DNA from: Bacteroidales bacterium UBA5349
GTDB taxonomy: Bacteria > Bacteroidota > Bacteroidia > Bacteroidales > Tenuifilaceae
NCBI GenBank assembly: GCA_002410065.1
Contig: DHQB01000009.1
Coordinates: 246,633-310,632, forward strand
DNA length: 64,000 nucleotides
Reading direction: 5' to 3'
A program made the translations under genes and the position numbers. How positions within the stretch are numbered: the stretch's first letter is position 1; the number at the start of each line of letters is the position of its first letter. Under the pieces are notes generated by a model. It did not search any database. It was not told the DNA's origin and saw nothing but the letters and a program-made list of their open reading frames with translations. This document shows, in pieces, positions 53,049 to 61,158 of this stretch.

Positions 53049-53750
53049 ATGGAAAATCAAACAAATACTCCTCAGGAGTTAATCATTCAAACTCTTGTAG
53101 AAAAATCGGCGATGAAGCAAGAGGTTTACGAGAATACTATCGAGACCTTTAGTGCCATTAAAGGCATACTTCATGATATAGTGATAGACCTTAACACAAA
53201 TATCAAGAACGCTGATAAAAAAATCAGACTTGAGTATAGGGATAGAGGTAAATTCGAGGCTGAAATTCGTGTAGCAGGTGATATTCTTGTATTTAGCATG
53301 CACTCCAATGTTTTTGAGTTTGATAGGAACCACAGCATCTGGAAACTACCCTACGTTCAGGAAAATAAGCTTAACTCCTATTGTGGGATGATAAATATCT
53401 ATAACTTTCTTACCGATTCATTTAAGTATAATAGATTAGATGATCTAGGCTACCTTATTGGCAGGCTATTTATCAATAGAGAGAATCACTACTTTGTTGA
53501 GGGCAAGCGCCAAATGGGATTTCTTTACAATAATTTTGGCCTGGCCGTGATAAATAAGGAATCAATAAAAGAAATTATTGAGTCGGCTATGCTCTATTCT
53601 CTTGATTTTGACTTACTTGTGCCACCATATGATTTGGTTAAAATTGCCTCGGTTGGTCAAATGAACAGCAAGATTGATAGCGCAAAATTACAAACAGGCA
53701 AACGACTAGGCTTTAAGTTTAATTCCGATGATGTTCTGGAAGAGATTTAA
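53049..53750 (+). CDS. Conserved hypothetical protein downstream of proS
   Basis: I do not recognise a named family. The 233-residue soluble protein has a helical N-terminal part (about 1-60), then a beta-rich core (KIRLEYRDRGKFEAEIRVAG and DILVFSMHSNVFEFD). A conserved-looking segment follows (YCGMINIYNFLTDSFKYNRL, then DLGYLIGRLFINRENHYFVE). There is no membrane segment or signal peptide. It lies 18 bp after proS, suggesting joint transcription. The function is unknown. Confidence 0.72.
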   Translation: MENQTNTPQELIIQTLVEKSAMKQEVYENTIETFSAIKGILHDIVIDLNTNIKNADKKIRLEYRDRGKFEAEIRVAGDILVFSMHSNVFEFDRNHSIWKLPYVQENKLNSYCGMINIYNFLTDSFKYNRLDDLGYLIGRLFINRENHYFVEGKRQMGFLYNNFGLAVINKESIKEIIESAMLYSLDFDLLVPPYDLVKIASVGQMNSKIDSAKLQTGKRLGFKFNSDDVLEEI

Positions 53751-53800
53751 CCTAGCTGACTTATTACATATAGTCAACATAAAACTAATTAATATTAATT

Positions 53801-55429
53801 ATGAAAAAACTATTGTTAATTGCCACAGCAGCTATACTTGCAGTGTTATTTGCCTGTAGCCCAAAAAAAGATGTAAACCAAGAGATGCAATCAAAATTAG
53901 ATGCTTTTGTTGAGGTTGAGCTTAAAACAGATATAAGCCACCTAAGCGAGAAGGAGAAGCAAATGCTTCCTTATCTCTTTGAGGCCGCTCAGATAATTGA
54001 CGATATATTCTGGTCTCAGGCCTATGGCGATAAAAAGGAACTTCTTTCAAAAATTAAGGATGATGCTTCCATAGCTTTTGCCAAGCTTAATTATGGCCCT
54101 TGGGAAAGATTAAAGGATAACAAACCCTTTATTGATGGATTTGGAAAAAAACCCCTTGGGGCCAACTTCTACCCCACTGATATGACTAGGGAAGAGTTTG
54201 ACGCTTTTGAATCCGATAATAAGACTAGTCTTTACACAGTTATTCGTCGTAATGCCGATGGAACATTGGTTTCTATCCCATATAACGAAGCCTACAAGGA
54301 ACAATACGATAAATTAGTTGAGTTAATTCGTAATGCTGCCGAACTTGCCGAAGACGAAGGTCTAAAAAATTACCTAAACTTAAGGGCTGAGGCATTACTT
54401 AGCGGCGAGTATCTTGCAAGTGATATGGCATGGATGGACATGAAAACCAATAACATAGATTTTGTTGTTGGTCCAATTGAAAACTACGAAGACATGCTGT
54501 TTAACTATAAGGCTGCGCATGAGGCATTTATATTGATTAAAGATGTTGAATGGAGTCAACGCTTATCGCATTTTGCTGCTTTACTCCCTAAATTACAAGA
54601 GAGTTTGCCTGTTGCCAAGGAGTACAAAACAGAAACACCTGGTAGCGACAGTGATTTAGGGGTTTACGATGCCATATTCTATGCGGGCGATTGCAACGCA
54701 GGAAGCAAAACTATTGCTATTAACCTTCCAAATGACCCGATTGTACATATTGAAAAGGGAAGCAGAAAGCTACAGCTAAAAAACTCAATGCAATACAAGT
54801 TCGATAAGATACTTGTACCTATTAGCAAGGTTGTTATTGCCGAAGAACAACGTAAACACATCACGTTTGAAGCATTTTTTGAGAATACTATGTTTCATGA
54901 GGTGTCTCACGGTTTAGGTATAAAAAATACCATAAATAATAATGGAACAGTAAGACAAGCGCTAAAAGAGACCTATAGCCCAATTGAAGAAAATAAGGCT
55001 GATCTCCTTGGTTTATTTATGGTTACAAAACTGGCTGAAATGGGCGAACTAGGAGAGAAAGATCTAATGGACAACTATGTTACCTTTATGGCTGGCATAT
55101 TTAGGTCTGTTCGATTTGGTGATGCATCGGCACATGGAAAGGCTAACATGGTACGTTTCTACTATTTTCAGGAGATGAAAGCATTTACTCGCGATTCAGA
55201 AACTGGCACCTACAGTGTTGATTTCGATAAGATGACAGAGGCATTGCACTCACTAGCAGAAAAGATCTTGGTGATACAGGGTGATGGCAACTACCAAGAA
55301 GCAAAGAAAATGCTTACTGAAATGGGGTATATAAAAGAGGAATTGCAGGCAGATTTAGATCGAATTAATCAATCAAATATCCCTGTTGATATAAGATTTA
55401 AGCAAGGACTAGAGATGCTAAATCTATAA
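53801..55429 (+). CDS. M49-like zinc metallopeptidase lipoprotein
   Basis: The 542-residue protein has a lipoprotein signal (LLLIATAAILAVLFAC, lipidated Cys19). The likely zinc site is HEVSHGLG at about residues 366-373, with a downstream Glu-rich helix EENKADLLGLFM carrying the third ligand, as in the EExxAE/D helix of M49. Classical dipeptidyl peptidase III has a six-residue HExxGH motif. Here the spacing is the five-residue HExxH. Conserved WSQAYGDKKELL and DGFGKKPLGANFYPTDMT segments match the Bacteroidetes M49-like lipoproteins. The substrate is unknown, and it is probably anchored facing the periplasm. Confidence 0.78.
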   Translation: MKKLLLIATAAILAVLFACSPKKDVNQEMQSKLDAFVEVELKTDISHLSEKEKQMLPYLFEAAQIIDDIFWSQAYGDKKELLSKIKDDASIAFAKLNYGPWERLKDNKPFIDGFGKKPLGANFYPTDMTREEFDAFESDNKTSLYTVIRRNADGTLVSIPYNEAYKEQYDKLVELIRNAAELAEDEGLKNYLNLRAEALLSGEYLASDMAWMDMKTNNIDFVVGPIENYEDMLFNYKAAHEAFILIKDVEWSQRLSHFAALLPKLQESLPVAKEYKTETPGSDSDLGVYDAIFYAGDCNAGSKTIAINLPNDPIVHIEKGSRKLQLKNSMQYKFDKILVPISKVVIAEEQRKHITFEAFFENTMFHEVSHGLGIKNTINNNGTVRQALKETYSPIEENKADLLGLFMVTKLAEMGELGEKDLMDNYVTFMAGIFRSVRFGDASAHGKANMVRFYYFQEMKAFTRDSETGTYSVDFDKMTEALHSLAEKILVIQGDGNYQEAKKMLTEMGYIKEELQADLDRINQSNIPVDIRFKQGLEMLNL

Positions 55430-55433
55430 ATAG

Positions 55434-55458
55434 AAAGGCTGGATTTCCAGCCTTTTTT
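55434..55458 (+). terminator. Terminator of the M49-like gene
   Basis: AAAGGCTGG-ATTT-CCAGCCTTT followed by further Ts, 4 bp after the stop. Confidence 0.85.
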
Positions 55459-55521
55459 CCTTTTCACTATAAACGGCATCAATTCTTTTACTATTTTTAT
55501 AGGCAATTAAAATAATATGCC

Positions 55522-56097
55522 ATGAACTTAACTTTTAATTTCATAAAATCAGTTTCAACCATCTACGACGAAATGATTGAGAATGGCTTTTCCCTTGTGT
55601 ATTTAGGAGAGTTTAGCCACCAAATAACCAAGATGTTCACCTCTATGGCCGAATCCGATATGGAGAAGCAGAGTGAAGAAAAATCGGTTCAGCGTAGGGT
55701 ATACCATGTAATGGTTGAAACACTTCAGAATATGAATAAGCACTCCGATGAGATTAAGGAGCGAAATATTGGAAGTGGTTTATTTATCATTGGCAAGAAA
55801 GATGAAACCTACTATATCATTACATCAAACGTAGTTGCCAAGAGCCGTAAAGATGCTCTTGAAAACTCACTTATTACAGTGAATAATGCTTCAAAGGAAG
55901 AACTAAAAGAGATGTACAAGAAGCAAATTAAGGAGGGTAAACTGTCTGCTAAAGGTGGTGCAGGGCTTGGCCTTATTGACATAGCCAGAAAAACAGGAGA
56001 AACGCTTAACTACCAATTCCTTCAACTTGATGATGACAACTATTTCTTTATCCTAAAGGTTGAGATTAATGCGAAGAAATTTGCAAAAGAAGCCTAA
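55522..56097 (+). CDS. SiaB family protein kinase (DUF6272)
   Basis: The 191-residue protein has an HATPase-like fold. The N-box-like helix is RRVYHVMVETLQNMNKHSDE, with Glu66, Asn70 and His74. The G-box is KGGAGLGLIDIARKTGETL near residue 150, and the beta-strand end is YFFILKVEI. It has no His-phosphorylation or sensor domain, as expected for the SiaB kinases that phosphorylate SiaC on Thr. Three SiaC-like genes lie 12 kb away (42198-43422). No SiaA phosphatase or SiaD cyclase is present in the window. The gene sits alone after a terminator. Confidence 0.85.
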   Translation: MNLTFNFIKSVSTIYDEMIENGFSLVYLGEFSHQITKMFTSMAESDMEKQSEEKSVQRRVYHVMVETLQNMNKHSDEIKERNIGSGLFIIGKKDETYYIITSNVVAKSRKDALENSLITVNNASKEELKEMYKKQIKEGKLSAKGGAGLGLIDIARKTGETLNYQFLQLDDDNYFFILKVEINAKKFAKEA

Positions 56098-56325
56098 TAA
56101 TACATCTCCTTTTTATAATGTGCTCTACCCTTGGATTTCAAAATTCCTTAGGAATTAAGTAGTTAAAAAACTGAGCAATCTAACTTCGAAATACTTCTCA
56201 AAAAAGAGTAAGATTTCCATTCTTCTAGTGATTGTGTTCTTGGGTCTCAGGTTTAATCACATAATTTAGTAGTGAAGTTTAAAATTATCTTTAGAATCCT
56301 GTTTAATTAATACCCTTTGCAATAT

Positions 56326-56333
56326 TAGATTTG
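56326..56333 (+). promoter_or_regulatory. Candidate -7 element of guaD
   Basis: TAGATTTG matches TAnnTTTG 52 bp before the deaminase start codon. No -33 TTG is at the right distance. The rest of the 287-bp gap (56098-56384) shows nothing I can name. Confidence 0.3.
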
Positions 56334-56384
56334 AAGTAATACTTTTTATTCCCATTTTTGATAAGTTTTTTTTAATTGAAAACC

Positions 56385-56858
56385 ATGAAGAATACCGATA
56401 TCGAATTTATGAGAGAAGCCATTAGGCTTTCAATTGAAAACATCAGTGATAAGGGCGGTCCATTTGGCGCTGTAATAGTTAAGGATGGAGAGATTATTGC
56501 CAAAGGTACCAATAGGGTTACGTCAAGTATTGATCCAACAGCGCATGCTGAAATTGTGGCCATACGTGAAGCCGCAAAAAAATTCAATAATTTCAATTTA
56601 AGTGGGTGCACCATTTACACCTCGTGCGAGCCCTGCCCCATGTGCCTTTCAGCAATTTATTGGGCACGAATTGATCGAGTTTTTTACGGCAACACTAAAA
56701 TTGATGCTAAGAAAATTGGTTTCGACGACTCGTTTATTTACGATGAAATTAAACTACCGATTGAAAAGAGGTCAGTTAAAACCACTCAACTATTGCGCGA
56801 TGAAGCTATTAAAGGCTTTAAAAAATGGGAAGAAATTGAAGATAAAACTGATTACTAG
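56385..56858 (+). CDS. guaD: Guanine deaminase (CDA family)
   Basis: The enzyme turns guanine into xanthine. The 157-residue protein has the zinc site His54-Ala-Glu56 (PTAHAEIVAIREA) and CEPCPMC (Cys84 and Cys87). Like Bacillus GuaD it has GGPFGAVIVKDG, AIYWARIDRVFYGN, IGFDDSFIYDEI and a C-terminal Tyr that in GuaD closes the neighbouring active site. This argues against TadA, the tRNA adenosine deaminase. The ATG at 56385 is preferred over a TTG 9 bp earlier. Confidence 0.86.
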   Translation: MKNTDIEFMREAIRLSIENISDKGGPFGAVIVKDGEIIAKGTNRVTSSIDPTAHAEIVAIREAAKKFNNFNLSGCTIYTSCEPCPMCLSAIYWARIDRVFYGNTKIDAKKIGFDDSFIYDEIKLPIEKRSVKTTQLLRDEAIKGFKKWEEIEDKTDY

Positions 56859-56867
56859 TCAGTTTCA

Positions 56868-58304
56868 ATGGGTCAATCGACCATAGACACACATTCACCA
56901 ATGATTAAGGATACAACCATAGCAGCCATTGCAACCCCTACGGGTGTTGGTGCAATTGCAGTAATTAGGTTAAGCGGAAGCAAGGCTATATCAATATGTG
57001 AAAAGGTTTTTAGACCTAAAAAAAAGGGAATAATCCTCAGTCAACAAGATCCATACACCATTCACTTTGGGAATTTATTTGATGGTGACAGAATAGTTGA
57101 TGAAGTTTTGATTAGCCTCTTTAAATCACCAAACTCCTATACTGGTGAAGATACCGTTGAATTATCGTGCCACGGCTCTTCTATTATTCAGCAAGAAGTG
57201 CTTGAGTTACTAATCAAAAACGGTGCAGTTCCTGCACAAGCAGGTGAGTTTACGCTCAGGGCATTCTTAAATGGCAAAATGGATCTTTCTCAAGCCGAGG
57301 GAGTTGCCGATTTAATTGCATCTAATAGCGAGGCCTCAAGGCGTGTTGCGATTGATCAGATGAGGGGTGGGTTTTCCAATGAACTCAAAATGCTACGTGA
57401 TAAGTTGCTACATTTTATCTCACTAATTGAACTTGAACTTGATTTTAGCGAAGAGGATGTTGAATTTGCAGATCGCGCCCAACTTAGAGATTTAATCAAC
57501 AGTATACTTCTGCAAACTACTAAACTATTGGAATCGTTTAAGTATGGTAATGTTATTAAACAAGGTGTACCTGTTGCTATTGTTGGGAAACCAAATGTTG
57601 GAAAATCAACACTGTTGAATAGGATACTAAACGAAGAAAAAGCCATTGTTTCTGAAATTGCTGGTACCACTCGGGATGCAATTGAGGATACCATTACCAT
57701 TAAGGGAATTAATTTCAGGTTTATTGATACAGCAGGACTAAGGCATACAACAGATATTATTGAGAGCATTGGCATTGAAAGGGCTTATGAAAAAATAGCG
57801 AAAGCCCAAATGGTGTTAATGATGATTGATGCAAAAGACCAACTCGAAGAGTCTATAGATCAAATTCAAAATGTTATTGACTCAACCTCAAAGGATCAGC
57901 AAATTATTATACTGATCAATAAAACGGATATGGTTGACGAAACCGTTCTTAAAACCATTGAACAAAGAATATCCAATCAATTCGATGGAATTGAGAAGCT
58001 CCGATTATCAGCCAAGCATAATATAAATATTCTAGAACTACTAGATCTACTTGCAGCAAGTTTTGAACCTGTACTAAGTAAAAACGATGCTGTTATTATT
58101 ACAAATGCACGCCATTTCGACTCCCTTTACAACGCTAAGGAAAACCTTGAAAGAGCCCTTAGTGCCATAGACCAAAGGATTCCTACCGATCTGTTGGCCA
58201 TGGATATTAGGCAGGTACTTCACTATATTGGAGAAATAACTGGAGAAATAACAACCGACGAGATTCTTGGATCGATTTTTAGTAAGTTTTGCATAGGCAA
58301 ATAA
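56868..58304 (+). CDS. mnmE: tRNA modification GTPase MnmE
   Basis: MnmE, with MnmG, modifies U34 in certain tRNAs. The 478-residue protein has the N-terminal folate-binding domain (IAAIATPTGVGAIAVIRLSG) and a helical domain. The G domain is inserted at about 235-390: G1 GKPNVGKST, G2 GTTRDAIEDT, G3 DTAGLR and G4 NKTD. The terminal FCIGK carries the conserved Cys. The start at 56868 is 9 bp after guaD; the ATG at 56901 (MIKDTTIAAI) is also possible and closer to typical N termini. Confidence 0.95.
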   Translation: MGQSTIDTHSPMIKDTTIAAIATPTGVGAIAVIRLSGSKAISICEKVFRPKKKGIILSQQDPYTIHFGNLFDGDRIVDEVLISLFKSPNSYTGEDTVELSCHGSSIIQQEVLELLIKNGAVPAQAGEFTLRAFLNGKMDLSQAEGVADLIASNSEASRRVAIDQMRGGFSNELKMLRDKLLHFISLIELELDFSEEDVEFADRAQLRDLINSILLQTTKLLESFKYGNVIKQGVPVAIVGKPNVGKSTLLNRILNEEKAIVSEIAGTTRDAIEDTITIKGINFRFIDTAGLRHTTDIIESIGIERAYEKIAKAQMVLMMIDAKDQLEESIDQIQNVIDSTSKDQQIIILINKTDMVDETVLKTIEQRISNQFDGIEKLRLSAKHNINILELLDLLAASFEPVLSKNDAVIITNARHFDSLYNAKENLERALSAIDQRIPTDLLAMDIRQVLHYIGEITGEITTDEILGSIFSKFCIGK

Positions 58305-58312
58305 TTATTAAA

Positions 58313-58729
58313 ATGGAGGTTAGCGAAATATCAAAAAGAGACTTTTCAACTGAATTCACTTTTGCCGCTAGCAGAAGTAGCGGTGCAGGTGGGCAGAACG
58401 TGAACAAGGTTAATACAAAGGTTGAACTTAGGTTTGATGTTACCCTCTCACAAATACTTACCGACAAAGAGAAAGCATTATTGCTTGAAAAACTATCCAA
58501 TAAGTTAACAGGCGAAGGCGAACTTATAATTGTATCGCAAACAGAGCGAACACAACTTGCAAATAAGCAATTATGCATTGAGAAATTTTACAAAACCCTA
58601 GCCAGCGCGCTAAAAGTAAAAAAGAAACGTCGTTCTACCTCCCCCACAAGAGCATCCAAAGAGAAAAGGTTAAACCTCAAAAAATCCCAATCCGACAAGA
58701 AAGAGATGCGTAAAAAACCTTCAGCTTAA
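58313..58729 (+). CDS. arfB: Alternative ribosome-rescue factor ArfB
   Basis: This peptidyl-tRNA hydrolase frees stalled ribosomes. The 138-residue protein has the GGQ motif at residues 26-28 (SSGAGGQNVNKVNTKVELRF) and a very basic C-terminal tail (KVKKKRRSTSPTRASKEKRL), which enters the empty mRNA channel. The ATG at 58313 is chosen over a TTG inside mnmE. The stop overlaps the next start by one base. Confidence 0.9.
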   Translation: MEVSEISKRDFSTEFTFAASRSSGAGGQNVNKVNTKVELRFDVTLSQILTDKEKALLLEKLSNKLTGEGELIIVSQTERTQLANKQLCIEKFYKTLASALKVKKKRRSTSPTRASKEKRLNLKKSQSDKKEMRKKPSA

Positions 58730-58956
58730 TGGAAAATGTATACTTAGATGATTATAACAGGAGTATACTCAAAAGCCTGAAAACATTTCAAATGCCTTTT
58801 GGAAAGTATAAGGGTTGGTTTATATACAAACTCCCTGAAAGCTATTTAGTTTGGTTTAATCAAAAAGGATTTGCTGATGGTAAGTTGGGTGCAATGCTAC
58901 AAACGATGTACGAAATTAGGCTGAACGGTTTAGAGTATTTACTAAAGGATGTTTAG
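58729..58956 (+). CDS. DUF3820 family protein
   Basis: This 75-residue protein has the family signature MPFGKYKGWFIYKLPESYLV around residues 22-41. The domain is short, soluble and of unknown function. Related domains occur beside exonuclease-like proteins. It starts on the last base of arfB and is translationally coupled to it, which suggests a role near translation or ribosome rescue. That link is inference. Confidence 0.8.
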   Translation: MENVYLDDYNRSILKSLKTFQMPFGKYKGWFIYKLPESYLVWFNQKGFADGKLGAMLQTMYEIRLNGLEYLLKDV

Positions 58957-59035
58957 AAAACTGTTTTGCCAATAAATCGACTATATTATTAAAAAAAACC
59001 TCATTTAAGTCTTTAACTAACTATAAATCTGAAGA

Positions 59036-59794
59036 ATGGAATTGAACAGTTCTGGGAATTTTTTAACCAAGAAGATACCCATATCATCATATTTCACCGA
59101 CTTAAGGGGTGAATTGTCTATCCCATCGCTATTCTCACTTTTTCAGGAAGTTGCATGGGAGCATGCTTCAACAAACGGCTTTGGTTATGGTGATTTACAG
59201 AACCAAGGACTTTTTTGGGTACTCTCCCGAATCCATGCAGAAATAAATGAAATGCCCAAATGGACAGATAGTATTGTACTAACAACTTGGCCGAGTGGTA
59301 CTGAGGGTGCTTTTGCACTCAGGGATTTTACAGTTGAATCCGAAGATAAAAAAAGGCTAATTAGCGCCACCTCAAACTGGCTAATTGTCGACATTGAAAG
59401 CCGACGCCCTAAGCGCCCCGATACCTTCAGAGAGCGTATGCCATCATGCGAGAGTTTTCGGGCTACAAATGATAATGCTCAAAAAATTACAGCTAAAAGT
59501 GGAAACCCCTTTTCGAACTATCAAATAATGCCACGCATAGTGGATATTGATGTGAATGGTCACATAAACAATACAAAGTACATTGAATGGGCAATTAACT
59601 CATTTCCTATGGATTTTTACATCAAAAACCATGTTAATGAGTTAACCGTTAACTATCTGTCCGAAGGATTTTGCAATGAAATGTGTAGTGTAATAACAAC
59701 CCAAGTTGATGAAGGAACATTAATTTCAGAAATTACAAGGGATTCTGATATGCGTAAGCTATGTACCGTTCAATTCTGTGTTGAACCCAAATAG
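59036..59794 (+). CDS. Acyl-ACP thioesterase (double hotdog)
   Basis: The enzyme releases fatty acids from acyl carrier protein. The 252-residue protein has two hotdog folds: the first with SLFSLFQEVAWEHASTNGFG and LFWVLSRIHAEINEMPKWTD, the second with VDIDVNGHINNTKYIEWAIN. The latter carries the Asp/Asn/His catalytic set of the family. The length is as in bacterial Fat-type enzymes. It is a single-gene unit facing pfkA. Confidence 0.9.
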   Translation: MELNSSGNFLTKKIPISSYFTDLRGELSIPSLFSLFQEVAWEHASTNGFGYGDLQNQGLFWVLSRIHAEINEMPKWTDSIVLTTWPSGTEGAFALRDFTVESEDKKRLISATSNWLIVDIESRRPKRPDTFRERMPSCESFRATNDNAQKITAKSGNPFSNYQIMPRIVDIDVNGHINNTKYIEWAINSFPMDFYIKNHVNELTVNYLSEGFCNEMCSVITTQVDEGTLISEITRDSDMRKLCTVQFCVEPK

Positions 59795-59822
59795 AAAAGC
59801 CCACCATTAAGGCAGGCTTTAT
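59795..59822. terminator. Weak hairpin between acyl-ACP thioesterase and pfkA
   Basis: AAAGCC and GGCTTT pair, with an inner CC/GG after a two-base internal loop. The T tails are short on both sides. It lies in the 47-bp gap between the converging genes. Confidence 0.5.
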
Positions 59823-59841
59823 AAGATAAAATAATTAGTTT

Positions 59842-60936
59842 TTAATCTCCAAAGGATATTCCAAGCCCCCTAGCCGTTCTAACCAGAGCGCAATCTGGAT
59901 TAACATAGTTTGGCCTATCCACCGCTTCAGATAAAGGAACAGCAATAATATCGGGGTGTCGGTATGCAACCATCTTTCCAAACTCACCCTTAAGTACCAT
60001 TTCAAAAGCCTTTACGCCAAATTGCGAAGCAAGAATACGATCGTAAGCAACAGGGATACCTCCACGTTGTAAGTGTCCCAATACCGTTTCGCGCATATCT
60101 GCTTCAAATCCAGCCTCCTTTAAATCGTACGTTAACTTATGGGCTATTCCACCCAAACGAATGTTTTTATATCCTACCTCGCTACTCTCTTTTGTGGTAA
60201 CAAAACCACCCTTAGGAATTGCACCCTCGGAAACTACAACAATGGCGTTACCCTTACCTTTACTGTAACGAGATTTAAGTTTTTCTAGCACTTTATTCAA
60301 ATCGTAAGGTATCTCAGGGATTAGGCATACCTCTGCTCCGCCACCAATTGCAGCATGAAGAGCAATCCATCCTGCATTCCGTCCCATTACCTCAAGTACA
60401 AGAACTCTATTATGGCTTGCTGCTGTGGTAACAAGCTTATCAACTGCCTCGGTGGCAACCTGAACTGCAGATTGGAAACCGAAAGTAAAATCAGTGGCAA
60501 GCAAGTCGTTATCGATAGTTTTTGGCACACCAATAATATTTAAGCCTTTTTCGAATAGTTCTTGCGAGATTCTTTGTGACCCATCGCCTCCAACGCTAAT
60601 TACAGCTTCAACACCAAGGTATTGTAACTTTCGAATCATCTCATCCGACCTATCAACATACTCCCATGAGCCATCCTTGTTCTTAATTGGCCATGCAAAA
60701 GGTCCTCCCTTATTCGTCGAACCAATTATTGTTCCTCCCTGTACATGAATGCCGGCAACGGCTTTCTCGTCTAGTACCCTAATTTCTGTAGGTTCTCTTA
60801 AAATGCCATTAAACGACTCTATGCTCCCTATCACCTCCCAGTCGCTCTCTTGTTCGGCACGTTTTACAACCGCTCTAATTACAGCATTTAAGCCAGGGCA
60901 ATCGCCCCCACCTGTTGCTACAAGCACTCTTTTCAT
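59842..60936 (-). CDS. pfkA: 6-phosphofructokinase
   Basis: The enzyme phosphorylates fructose 6-phosphate. The 364-residue protein has the N-terminal GGGDCPGLNAVIRAVVKRA, the substrate segments GSTNKGGPF and PKTIDNDL, and MGRNAGWIALHAA. The phosphate-donor motif VGGDGS has Gly, the ATP-type residue. The TIDND motif is preceded by PK, where E. coli has Gly and PPi enzymes usually have Lys. The protein thus has one ATP-type and one PPi-type marker. ATP dependence is more likely. A possible -7 element lies at 61063-61070 on the minus strand (TACTTTTG). Confidence 0.92.
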   Translation of the reverse strand: MKRVLVATGGGDCPGLNAVIRAVVKRAEQESDWEVIGSIESFNGILREPTEIRVLDEKAVAGIHVQGGTIIGSTNKGGPFAWPIKNKDGSWEYVDRSDEMIRKLQYLGVEAVISVGGDGSQRISQELFEKGLNIIGVPKTIDNDLLATDFTFGFQSAVQVATEAVDKLVTTAASHNRVLVLEVMGRNAGWIALHAAIGGGAEVCLIPEIPYDLNKVLEKLKSRYSKGKGNAIVVVSEGAIPKGGFVTTKESSEVGYKNIRLGGIAHKLTYDLKEAGFEADMRETVLGHLQRGGIPVAYDRILASQFGVKAFEMVLKGEFGKMVAYRHPDIIAVPLSEAVDRPNYVNPDCALVRTARGLGISFGD

Positions 60937-61062
60937 AAAATATAAAAATATTAGAATTAAAAATAACTATCGTTTGTTGTAATTTTTGGATTTAAAAACA
61001 CGAGACTATTTGAAGAGTTTTATAATTACCGTATTTTTATCAACCATAATCTTCCATACTAG

Positions 61063-61070
61063 CAAAAGTA
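61063..61070 (-). promoter_or_regulatory. Candidate -7 element of pfkA
   Basis: On the minus strand TACTTTTG matches TAnnTTTG, about 127 bp before the pfkA start, implying a long leader. The nearest TTG upstream is 17 bp away, slightly short. Confidence 0.25.
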
Positions 61071-61158
61071 CAAAAAAAGATTAGCCACAAGTTAAGTATT
61101 TCTGTGAAATATTTATGTTTTCTGTGCAATCGAATGAAATAATCTAACTAAACATTCA

